Shown in pieces: positions 53,993 to 61,714 of a DNA stretch of 64,000 bases. The notes beneath the pieces were generated by a model. The model ran no database searches. It was not told where the DNA came from and was given only the letters and a program-made list of their open reading frames with translations. The DNA is taken from assembly GCF_027257195.1 (NCBI RefSeq), contig NZ_JAPDFS010000005.1, positions 44,442 to 108,441 of the forward strand. The letters run 5' to 3'. The stretch is from Halorubrum sp. F4 (lineage in GTDB: Archaea > Halobacteriota > Halobacteria > Halobacteriales > Haloferacaceae). Position numbers and translations under genes: made by a program. The stretch's first letter is position 1. The number at the start of each line of letters is the position of its first letter.

Positions 53993-55072
53993 TCACATCA
54001 GGTCGTCGATCTCGTCGTTCTGAAACGCCATCGCGGGATCCGGCTTCGCCTCCGGCTCGTCGCGGACGGCCTGTCGGGCGCGCTCGAGGAACTCCTCGAC
54101 CCGCGTGGAGCGCTCGACGCCCGCGAGCAACACCACGGCCGCGAGCCGGTCGGAGTCGAGCGGGAAGTCGCCGCCGCGGACCTGCATCGAGCCCGTCTCC
54201 TCTTGAAGCCACTTACGAGCCTTCTCCGCGCCCTTCCGTGAGATCCGGTTCGGATCTCCGGCGACCGCGACGAGTCCGGCGTCGGCATCGGTGGCGTTCG
54301 GCAGGGAGAGCCCGGTCATCACCGCGCTGCGGACCGCGCTCGTCACCGTGTTGACGTTCTCGCCCGGGTCCTCGGCGGCGGGCGAGGAGGCGTATCCGAC
54401 CGCCGCCATTCCGCCGGCCCGGAGCGTGTTGATGACCTCACTGGTGTCGACGACGGACTCGCCGACGCCCTGCGTGGCCTCGCCGGCCGCGAGCAGCAGC
54501 CCGACGCGCTTCGCCATCGACTCGTTGATCGCGGCGTAGCCGCCCTCGACGCTCTCGCCCGCCGAGCGCCAGGCGTCGTTGTCGAGCAGGATCGTGGCGT
54601 CGGCCTCCCTGACGAGCGTCTTCAGCGACCGGCCGGCGTTCACCTGATAGAGCGCGCCCTCGTCGCGGCCGGGGAGCACGCCGAGCGCGTACACCGGCAC
54701 GTCGTACACTCGCGACAGCTCCCGAACGAGCACCGGCGCGCCGCCGGACCCCGTTCCGCCGCCGAGGCCGGCGACGACGACGACGGCCTCTATCTCCGCG
54801 GTCATCCGCGGGGCGAGCGCGTCCAGCACCTCGATCGAGTCCTCGTCCATCACCTCCGCGCCGAGCTCGTTGTCGCCGCCGACGCCGTGACCGTTCACGC
54901 GCGACTGTCCGATGAGAACCGTGTCGAGCGGGAGGGGCTCGAGGTCGGCCGCGGCGGTGTTGACGGCGAGCGCGTCACGGACCGCACCGAACCCCATCTC
55001 CGCGTCGAACTCGGAGAGGGCGGTCGTGAGCTTCCCGCCCGCCTGTCCGACGCCGACGAGGAGGGCCTTCAT
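53993..55072 (-). CDS. cetZ: CetZ, tubulin/FtsZ superfamily cell-shape protein
   Basis: A 359-residue GTPase. N-terminal [13 protein letters not shown], the GTP-binding loop [16 protein letters not shown], and the T7-like [15 protein letters not shown] are CetZ features; Gln in GQAGG is tubulin-like rather than FtsZ-like. CetZ proteins polymerise at the membrane and control shape and motility in haloarchaea. GTAATA upstream (minus strand) gives a leaderless start, divergent from the secretion operon. Confidence 0.92.
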   Translation of the reverse strand: MKALLVGVGQAGGKLTTALSEFDAEMGFGAVRDALAVNTAAADLEPLPLDTVLIGQSRVNGHGVGGDNELGAEVMDEDSIEVLDALAPRMTAEIEAVVVVAGLGGGTGSGGAPVLVRELSRVYDVPVYALGVLPGRDEGALYQVNAGRSLKTLVREADATILLDNDAWRSAGESVEGGYAAINESMAKRVGLLLAAGEATQGVGESVVDTSEVINTLRAGGMAAVGYASSPAAEDPGENVNTVTSAVRSAVMTGLSLPNATDADAGLVAVAGDPNRISRKGAEKARKWLQEETGSMQVRGGDFPLDSDRLAAVVLLAGVERSTRVEEFLERARQAVRDEPEAKPDPAMAFQNDEIDDLM

Positions 55073-55095
55073 GGGTTCACGATGTAGCGCTGACA

Positions 55096-55123
55096 GTAAT
55101 ACTCTTTCCCCGACCGTTTAAAT
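55096..55123. promoter_or_regulatory. Divergent promoters of cetZ and the secretion operon
   Basis: TATTAC on the minus strand (55101-55096) sits about 26 bases before the cetZ ATG. GTTTAAAT (55116-55123) sits about 26 bases before the ATG at 55147. Both fit leaderless transcripts. Confidence 0.55.
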
Positions 55124-55146
55124 GTGAAACCGCACCCAGTCGGCGC

Positions 55147-55722
55147 ATGGCGAACCAGCCGAACGCGAGCGGATCGTCGCGGGACCGCGCCCGACTCGAG
55201 GAGCGGCTCGACGCGGTCGAACGCGCGCTCACCGGGACGGATCGCACGGTCGCGAGCGTCGTCGACGGGGCGGCGGCCGACGCCGAACGCGAGGCCATCG
55301 CGGAGCGGCTCGACGCGGTCGAAGCGCGGATCGAGGAGCTCGAGGCGGCGACCCAGGCGGTCCGCGGATACGCGGGCGCGATCCGCGCGGTCAACCGCGA
55401 AGTCGAGCGCCGGGCCGACCTGGCGCTCGCACGAGCCACGGCCGCTCGAGACGGGTCGTCCCCCGGTCCCGAACCCGCCACGGTCGACGAGACCGTCGGG
55501 GACGAGAGGGCCGGAGTTCACGAGGTGCCGAGCGAGGACGCGCTCGACGCTGCGATCCCGGACGGGGACCGATCCGCGGGAGGCCGTTCGAGCGCGTCGA
55601 ACGTCGACGCGCTCACTTCCGAAACGGGGAACGCTTCGCGAGGAGAGTCCAACGACGGATCGAACGGAAACGGATCGGAGACGAAGGGTAACCCGTTGGA
55701 TCGGCTCCGTGAGGCGCTGTAA
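55147..55722 (+). CDS. Coiled-coil protein at the head of the pilus-like operon
   Basis: A 191-residue soluble protein. The first 100 residues are coiled coil (RARLEERLDAVERALTG... EEREAIAERLDAVEARIEEL-like repeats); the rest is a disordered Gly/Ser/Asp region ending NPLDRLREAL. I recall this family as DUF7310, always next to the haloarchaeal secretion ATPase operon. Role in the machinery is unknown. Confidence 0.75.
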   Translation: MANQPNASGSSRDRARLEERLDAVERALTGTDRTVASVVDGAAADAEREAIAERLDAVEARIEELEAATQAVRGYAGAIRAVNREVERRADLALARATAARDGSSPGPEPATVDETVGDERAGVHEVPSEDALDAAIPDGDRSAGGRSSASNVDALTSETGNASRGESNDGSNGNGSETKGNPLDRLREAL

Positions 55723-55782
55723 CGGACATCTCCGCGGATCCTCTGGCCACCGCAACCCGTCCACCGTCGCGGACGCGGAGCC

Positions 55783-56274
55783 GTGATCCGCGTCGTCCTG
55801 ACGGTCCTCCTCGCGATCGCGCTCCTGGCCGTCTCGATGCCGACGCTCGAGGACGCCAGAACGGACACGACCGTCGAACGACTCGGAACGGAGACGGATC
55901 GTCTCGAGCGTGCCGCGGGAGGACTAGCTGCCGACTCGGTCGCCGTCGGCGATCCGGACCTCGCCGCGCGGACGTCCCTCGTCGTGTCCGCGCCGACCGG
56001 GTTCGCCGCGGCACCGATCGAGCGGCTCGCGCTCGTGAATCCGTCTCGAACCGACGTGGGCGCCGAAGGTCGTCTCTCCGGGGGAACCGTCGTTCTCGTG
56101 TATCGGCTCCGACACGGTCCGGTTCGATCGGTCCCCGTCGCCCCGCCGACGGACGCGATCGGGATCTCCCTCGAGAACGGGCCGATCGAGCTCGAGCCGG
56201 GTGGGGTGACCGGACTCGAACTGCGGTTAGTCGACGACGACGGGCCGACGGTTCGGGTCGTCCGGGTCGCGTAG
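55783..56274 (+). CDS. Single-pass membrane protein of the pilus-like operon
   Basis: A 163-residue protein with an N-terminal helix MIRVVLTVLLAIALLAVSMP and a beta-rich outer part. Starts with GTG at 55783. It corresponds to what I recall as DUF7311, encoded between the coiled-coil protein and the ATPase. Pilin-like topology without a clear prepilin cleavage site. Confidence 0.72.
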   Translation: MIRVVLTVLLAIALLAVSMPTLEDARTDTTVERLGTETDRLERAAGGLAADSVAVGDPDLAARTSLVVSAPTGFAAAPIERLALVNPSRTDVGAEGRLSGGTVVLVYRLRHGPVRSVPVAPPTDAIGISLENGPIELEPGGVTGLELRLVDDDGPTVRVVRVA

Positions 56275-56328
56275 CCGGATCGAGTGATCGGAGCGTTCGG
56301 GTCGCGTAGCCGGTCGTTCGGGCGATCG

Positions 56329-56336
56329 TTTATATA
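56329..56336 (+). promoter_or_regulatory. Promoter of the secretion ATPase gene
   Basis: TTTATATA lies 23-30 bases before the ATG at 56359, giving a leaderless transcript and favouring that ATG over an in-frame start at 56284. Confidence 0.65.
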
Positions 56337-56358
56337 CGATGTCGCGGCCACGACCGCC

Positions 56359-58227
56359 ATGAGTCCGGATCTCCTCTCGATCCCGCGGTTCGGAACCGAC
56401 GACGGGTGCGGCTGTGACGCGTCGTTCGATCGGCCGGTCGGCACGGGCGTCGACGACCGCGTCGTCCTCGCGGTCGACGCGAACGGCTGTCCGGGTCGCG
56501 GGGACCTCGCCGACAGTCCGGCGTGTCTGGCCACCGTGGTCGAGGCGCTCACCGACCGCGACGCCGACGTGGTCCGAACCGAGCACGCCGGCCTCGAACG
56601 CGCGTACGCCGGGCGGGCGGCGGCGTGTCTGCTCGCCGCGGGGCGGTTCCGCGAACGCGTCGAGTTCCACGAGACGCGGCTCGCGGAGCGCGTGACTCGC
56701 GACCCGGTTGGAGCCGCCCAGGAGGCGGACGGACGCGCGGGGGCGGTCGGACGGATCGTCGCCGAGACGGGACTCGCGGCGGCGATCTCGAGGATCGACC
56801 GGACGGCGGACGCACTCAGAGCCCACGTCGGGCCGACCGTGGCGGCGACGCGGATCGCCGCCGACCCGCCGCCGGGAGCGACGCTCGTCGACCGGTGGAC
56901 CCTCGAGACGGGCGCGACGGTCAGACTCTACGAGGGGAGGGGAGCGCTCCGGACGTACCACCTCACGCCGCCGGCGGCGGCGTTCGACGCGGACGCGTTC
57001 GAGACGCTCGACGCCGCGAAGGAGCGGCTCCTCGCCGATCCGACCGGTGGCGATCGCGCACCGGGTCGAGCGGTCAGAGCGGTCGCGGACCCGGACGATC
57101 CGACCGACGCGATCACCGCTACGCTCCGTCGCCACACCCACGGGTACGGCGCGTTCGAACACGTCCTCGCCGACGACCGCGTCAGCGACGCGACCCTCTC
57201 GGCACCGGTCGCGGAGAACCCGCTCCGCGTCGTCCTCGACGGCGAGCGCTGTCACACGAACGTCAGGCTTCCCCCGGAGGGTGCCGCCACGCTCGCCTCC
57301 AGGCTCCGTCGAACGAGCGGTCGGGCGTTCTCTCGGGCGTCCCCGACGCTCGATGCGACCATCGACACCGAGTCGGGAAGCGTTCGGGTGGCGGCGACGA
57401 CCGCACCCGCCAGCGACGGGCTCTCGTTCACCTTTCGGCGCGGCGATCCGGAGGCCTGGACGCTCGCCCGTCTCGTCGACGTCGGGACGCTCTCGCCGGC
57501 GGCTGCCGGTCTCCTCTCCGTCGCCGTCGAGCGCGGCGTCACCGGGCTCGTCGCCGGCGGCCGTGGGGCCGGCAAGACGACCGCGCTCGGTTCCCTGTTG
57601 TGGGAGCTGCCGCCCGACGCGCGCTCGATCCTGATCGAGGACACGCCGGAGCTCCCCGCCCCGGCGCTTGCCGACGCCGATCGGGACGTTCAGCGGCTCC
57701 GGGTCGGCGACGGTGCGGAGCCGACGCCGACCGAGGCGGTGCGCACCGCGCTCCGGCTCGGCGGCGGAGCGCTCGTCGTTGGCGAGGTCCGCGGCGAGGA
57801 GGCGAAGGCGCTGTACGAGGCGATGCGGGTCGGAGCGGCGGGCGAAACCGTTCTCGGGACGATCCACGGCGAGGACCCGGCGGCGGTACGCGAACGCGTC
57901 GTCACGGACCTCGGCGTGGGCCTCTCGTCGTTCGCATCCACCGACCTGCTCGTGGTGTTGGACGATCACCGGGTAGAGATGATCGTCGAAGTGACGAGTC
58001 ACGGCGACGAGGTGAGCTTCGACGCGCTGTTCGATCGAACCCTCGACGGGCTCGAATCCACCGGTCGGATCGAGAGGGGCGAGAGCCGACTCGTCGACGG
58101 GCTCACATCCACCGGCGAGTCGTACGCGGACGTCCGGGAGGCGATCGACCGACGCGCCGATCGGGTCCACACGGCGGCGACGACCGGACGGACGACGCCC
58201 GATCGCTATGCGGGGTGGGGACGGTGA
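56359..58227 (+). CDS. Type II/IV secretion system ATPase (PilB/TadA family)
   Basis: A 622-residue hexameric ATPase for pilus assembly or secretion. The C-terminal domain has Walker A GGRGAGKTT (Lys406), the Asp box ILIEDTPEL, Walker B GGGALVVGEVRGEE, and the His box GTIHGEDPAA. The N-terminal domain contains four cysteines (17, 19, 44, 56) that could bind zinc, which is unusual for the family. It is followed by its membrane partner with a GTGA overlap. Confidence 0.92.
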   Translation: MSPDLLSIPRFGTDDGCGCDASFDRPVGTGVDDRVVLAVDANGCPGRGDLADSPACLATVVEALTDRDADVVRTEHAGLERAYAGRAAACLLAAGRFRERVEFHETRLAERVTRDPVGAAQEADGRAGAVGRIVAETGLAAAISRIDRTADALRAHVGPTVAATRIAADPPPGATLVDRWTLETGATVRLYEGRGALRTYHLTPPAAAFDADAFETLDAAKERLLADPTGGDRAPGRAVRAVADPDDPTDAITATLRRHTHGYGAFEHVLADDRVSDATLSAPVAENPLRVVLDGERCHTNVRLPPEGAATLASRLRRTSGRAFSRASPTLDATIDTESGSVRVAATTAPASDGLSFTFRRGDPEAWTLARLVDVGTLSPAAAGLLSVAVERGVTGLVAGGRGAGKTTALGSLLWELPPDARSILIEDTPELPAPALADADRDVQRLRVGDGAEPTPTEAVRTALRLGGGALVVGEVRGEEAKALYEAMRVGAAGETVLGTIHGEDPAAVRERVVTDLGVGLSSFASTDLLVVLDDHRVEMIVEVTSHGDEVSFDALFDRTLDGLESTGRIERGESRLVDGLTSTGESYADVREAIDRRADRVHTAATTGRTTPDRYAGWGR

Positions 58228-60197
58228 CGGAACCGCGGTCAGCCCGACTCGAGGAAGTCGCGACGAGCGGACGGGACGGCGCGGGACGGAGTCGAAAGGC
58301 GAACCGGGAGGGGAACGACGCGAACGATCCGAAACCACGAGCCGCCACCGACCGCAACGGCCGGGACGGGAGCGACGAACGGTCGGCGGTGGAGCGCGCG
58401 CTCGAGACGTGCTCCGCGGTCGTGAACGGCGACGCCGGGGAACGTGGAGTCGGGTCGGCCGGGACGGGATCGGACGAACTTCGACGAGCGATCGCGTTCC
58501 TCGAGTGGGAGTCGACGGCGGAACGGGTGATAGAGACCGGATATCGCGTCGGAGTCGGCGTGGGACTCGCTTTCGCCGTCGTCGTGCTCCTCGTCGGAGT
58601 CGTTCCCGGGGTGTTCGCGGGCGTCTCGGGCGGGCTCGCGGCGACCCACGTGGTCCACCGGGGACCCGTGTGGCTCGCGGCGCTACGGCGGACCCGTGCG
58701 CTCGGGGCGGCCCCCGGACTCGTCGGACGGCTCGTCCTCCGGATGCGCCTCGATCCGTCGACGGAACGCGCGGTGCGGTTCGCCGCTCGAACCGGTCGCG
58801 GACCGCTCGCGGAGAACCTGTTACGACACGAGCGTCGGTGCGTCAACGGCCCGACTAGCGGGCTCCGCGAGTTCGCCCGTGAGTGGGGTGTATGGTTCCC
58901 GGCGATCGAACGGGCGTCGACGCTCGTCCGGACCGCCGCGGCCGCACCGCCTGAACGCCGCGCCCGATGTCTCGATCGTGCACTCGAGACGACGCTGTCG
59001 GGGACGACGGAACGACTGGCCGAGTTCGTCGGGGACGTCCAGGGACCGGTGTCGGCGCTGTACGCCTTCGGCGTGCTCCTCCCGCTGGCGCTCGTGACGC
59101 TGCTTCCGGCGGCCGCCGCCTCCGGTGTGCCGGTCCCGCCGTCGGCCGTCGCCGGGATCTATCTGGTGGCGCTTCCCGTCGGCCTCCTCGTCGCGGCCGC
59201 GTGGCTCCTCTCGAAGCGGCCGGTCGCGTTCCCGCCACCGACGATCGGGAGCGACCATCCGGACGTCCCGGACGGGCGATTCCACGCCGTTGCCGCCGGG
59301 ATCGCATCCGGCGTGATCGCCTGGATCGCGTCGGGGTCGCTCGTCGCGTCGTGGGCGGCGCCGATCGGCGCCGTCGGCGTCGGGACCGGCACGGGGTTGG
59401 TCGTCCTCGTCCGACCGCGACGGGCGGTGCTCTCGGAGATCACGGCGATCGAGAGCGGGCTCCCGGACGCCATGACGATCGTCGGCGGTGACGTGGCCGA
59501 GGGCGTCTCGGTCGAGCGCGCGGTCGCCAACGCCGGCGACAAGCTCGACGGCGCGACCGGGACCGTCTGCGAGCTGGCCGCACGGCGCAGCGACACGCTT
59601 CGCGTCGACGTTCGAGAGGCGTTCCTGGGCGAGGGAGGTCCGGCGGCGACGGTCCCTTCACCGCGTGTCCAGGGGACGGTCGCCCTGTTGGCGGTCGCTG
59701 CACGGGAGGGACGACCGGCCGGCGACGTGTTGTTGGAGCTCGCGGACCAACTGGAGCGGCTTCGCGAACTGGAGCGCGACGCGCGTCGGCAGCTCGCGAC
59801 GGTGACGGGCACGCTGTCGAACACGGCGGCGGTGTTCGCCCCGCTCGTCGGCGGCGCGACGGTCGCGCTCGCGACCGGCGTCGAGACGATGGGGGCGGAC
59901 GGGCTCGAGACGACCGCCGCGATGGCGAGCGATCCCCTCGCGGCCGACGCGGCCGCCGGGTCGGCTCCGTCGACGAAAGCGGCAGGCGAGGGTGCCACTA
60001 CCGTGCTGTCGGTGCCGGTCCTCGGCCGGATCGTCGGCGTCTACGTGGTCCTCCTCTCCGGGATCCTCACCGCGCTGGGAACGGGGCTCGAGCGGGGATT
60101 CGACGGAACGCTCGTCGCCTATCGGATCGGGATCGCGCTGCCGACGGCGACGACGACGTACCTCCTCGCGTTCGTTGCGGCGGGAGCGTTGTTGTAG
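58224..60197 (+). CDS. TadC/PilC-like secretion membrane platform protein
   Basis: A 657-residue integral membrane protein with two T2SSF-like halves: transmembrane pairs near 120-160 and 280-330, then a second set near 360-410 and 560-655, flanking cytosolic helical domains (ESGLPDAMTIVGGDVAEGVS). It is the platform partner of the ATPase. Starts with GTG at 58224 overlapping the ATPase stop. A 90-residue charged N-terminal extension precedes the first domain. Confidence 0.88.
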   Translation: MTEPRSARLEEVATSGRDGAGRSRKANREGNDANDPKPRAATDRNGRDGSDERSAVERALETCSAVVNGDAGERGVGSAGTGSDELRRAIAFLEWESTAERVIETGYRVGVGVGLAFAVVVLLVGVVPGVFAGVSGGLAATHVVHRGPVWLAALRRTRALGAAPGLVGRLVLRMRLDPSTERAVRFAARTGRGPLAENLLRHERRCVNGPTSGLREFAREWGVWFPAIERASTLVRTAAAAPPERRARCLDRALETTLSGTTERLAEFVGDVQGPVSALYAFGVLLPLALVTLLPAAAASGVPVPPSAVAGIYLVALPVGLLVAAAWLLSKRPVAFPPPTIGSDHPDVPDGRFHAVAAGIASGVIAWIASGSLVASWAAPIGAVGVGTGTGLVVLVRPRRAVLSEITAIESGLPDAMTIVGGDVAEGVSVERAVANAGDKLDGATGTVCELAARRSDTLRVDVREAFLGEGGPAATVPSPRVQGTVALLAVAAREGRPAGDVLLELADQLERLRELERDARRQLATVTGTLSNTAAVFAPLVGGATVALATGVETMGADGLETTAAMASDPLAADAAAGSAPSTKAAGEGATTVLSVPVLGRIVGVYVVLLSGILTALGTGLERGFDGTLVAYRIGIALPTATTTYLLAFVAAGALL

Positions 60198-60233
60198 TCC
60201 GTTCGTGACGTCGGGCGATCGCTCGCACGACAG

Positions 60234-60241
60234 TTTATATG
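60234..60241 (+). promoter_or_regulatory. Promoter of the pilin-like genes
   Basis: TTTATATG ends 22 bases before the ATG at 60264; leaderless. It allows the small pilin-like genes to be expressed independently of the ATPase and platform. Confidence 0.65.
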
Positions 60242-60263
60242 CTAAACCGGGGCCATCCGCCCC

Positions 60264-60746
60264 ATGTTCGAGACACACCTCGATGCCACCTACGCGTGGT
60301 TCGGCCTCGCGCTGGTGAGCGTCGCGGCCGTCGGCGTGGTCGCGACGCTCCCCACGGCCCCGCCGCCCGACGCCGACGGAGCCGCACACACGATCGGGTC
60401 GGTGGCGGAGGGCGAGTACGTCGCGACCGCCGAACACGGTCTCGCCGCCGATCGAATGCGACTCACACCGCGGACGATCGAGCTCACGAGCGGCGGCGGC
60501 TCCGCCCGTTCGACGGTCCGCGGGATGGCGATCACGCCCGTTTCGCCCGGCGGATCCGGTGGCGATCCACGACTTCGTCGGGTGCTGAACGGCGTGCCGG
60601 CACGAACCGCCTTCGAGGATCCCGAGGCGTTCGCCGACGCGGCGGCACGGGCACGAACCCGGGACCATCGATGGCGGACCGCCCCGCAGCGACTGACCGT
60701 TCGGCAGGTTCGATACGGAGGACATCGTGTCACGCTCGTCGGGTGA
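60264..60746 (+). CDS. Pilin-like single-pass protein
   Basis: A 160-residue protein with an N-terminal helix (FGLALVSVAAVGVVATLP, about 13-30) and an exported beta-rich part. Resembles what I recall as DUF7283, a constant member of this operon. The next gene overlaps its end by 20 bases. Confidence 0.75.
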   Translation: MFETHLDATYAWFGLALVSVAAVGVVATLPTAPPPDADGAAHTIGSVAEGEYVATAEHGLAADRMRLTPRTIELTSGGGSARSTVRGMAITPVSPGGSGGDPRLRRVLNGVPARTAFEDPEAFADAAARARTRDHRWRTAPQRLTVRQVRYGGHRVTLVG

Positions 60747-61158
60747 ACGGTTCGGCGAAGAGGACCGCGCCGCGGTGGAGCCGCTCGCCGCGCTGGTCGC
60801 CGTCCTCGCGGTCGGCGCGGCCCTCGGACTGTACGTGACCGCGCTCGACGACGCGGCGCCGTCGACGGAGTCCGAGGAGTACGCGGCTGACGCCGTGCTG
60901 GATCGGGTCGAACGCGACGTGGCGGGCGGCGGGATCGTTCGGCCGAACGAACTGTCTCGGCTCGACGGGGAGACTCCGGCGACCGTCGAGGTCGTGACGG
61001 ATCGGCGTCGGTGGCGCGTCGGTCTCGCCGGGGTCGATCCCGCCGCAGGCGGTCGGATCGACCCCCGATCCGAACGCGTCGCGGAGCGGTCGGTGACGGT
61101 CGCCGTCGCGCCCGGCGAGAACGTTCGCGGGAAACTCCGGGTGGCGGTTCGTCGATGA
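60727..61158 (+). CDS. Pilin-like protein with EP-hydrophobic N-terminus
   Basis: A 143-residue protein starting with GTG. The segment AAVEPLAALVAVLAVGAALG after a charged 15-residue leader is similar to a class III pilin signal, with a Glu at the start of the helix. I recall this family as DUF7285. Probably a minor pilin or pseudopilin. Confidence 0.75.
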   Translation: MSRSSGERFGEEDRAAVEPLAALVAVLAVGAALGLYVTALDDAAPSTESEEYAADAVLDRVERDVAGGGIVRPNELSRLDGETPATVEVVTDRRRWRVGLAGVDPAAGGRIDPRSERVAERSVTVAVAPGENVRGKLRVAVRR

Positions 61159-61712
61159 CGAGCACGGTCCTCGACGTGACGCTGCTGTTGCTCTGCGTCT
61201 CCGCGAGCGTCGTCGTGCTCGGCGGCATCGAGGGGAGATCGGACCCGGGAGCGGACGAATCCGCCGCCGACGTCGCTGCCGACCGGATCGTGACCGAGAC
61301 GGCGACGGTGACGTACGACGTCGCGGGAGGGGACCACGACTCGCGGACGGTTCACGCGACCCTCGCGGAACTCCTCGTCATGGCCGTCGAGGACCGCGGT
61401 ATCGATTCCGGCACGAGCGATCCCGACGCGATCGATCCTCGGGCCGCCGATCGGTTCCGAGCGGGAGCGATCGAGGCCGTCGAACACGCGATGGGGCCAC
61501 GGACCCGTCTCGACGTTCGCTACGACGCGGACGGACGGTCCGAGACCACGGAGGAACACGGGACGTCCGATCGACCGGCACGGACGATCGGGACGGGGCC
61601 CGAACCGCCGGCGGACACGGACGTCTCCGTCGCCGTCGTCACACACCCGTCGTCGAGCGACACCGAGAGTTCCGAGACCGATCGGTTCCGGATCGTGGTG
61701 AGGACGTGGTGA
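61155..61712 (+). CDS. Membrane-anchored pilus-operon protein
   Basis: A 185-residue protein: a short N-terminal helix (LDVTLLLLCVSASVVVLGG) and an acidic exported domain. ATGA overlap with the previous gene. Corresponds to the family I recall as DUF7284. No catalytic motif. Confidence 0.72.
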   Translation: MTSTVLDVTLLLLCVSASVVVLGGIEGRSDPGADESAADVAADRIVTETATVTYDVAGGDHDSRTVHATLAELLVMAVEDRGIDSGTSDPDAIDPRAADRFRAGAIEAVEHAMGPRTRLDVRYDADGRSETTEEHGTSDRPARTIGTGPEPPADTDVSVAVVTHPSSSDTESSETDRFRIVVRTW

Positions 61713-61714
61713 CG

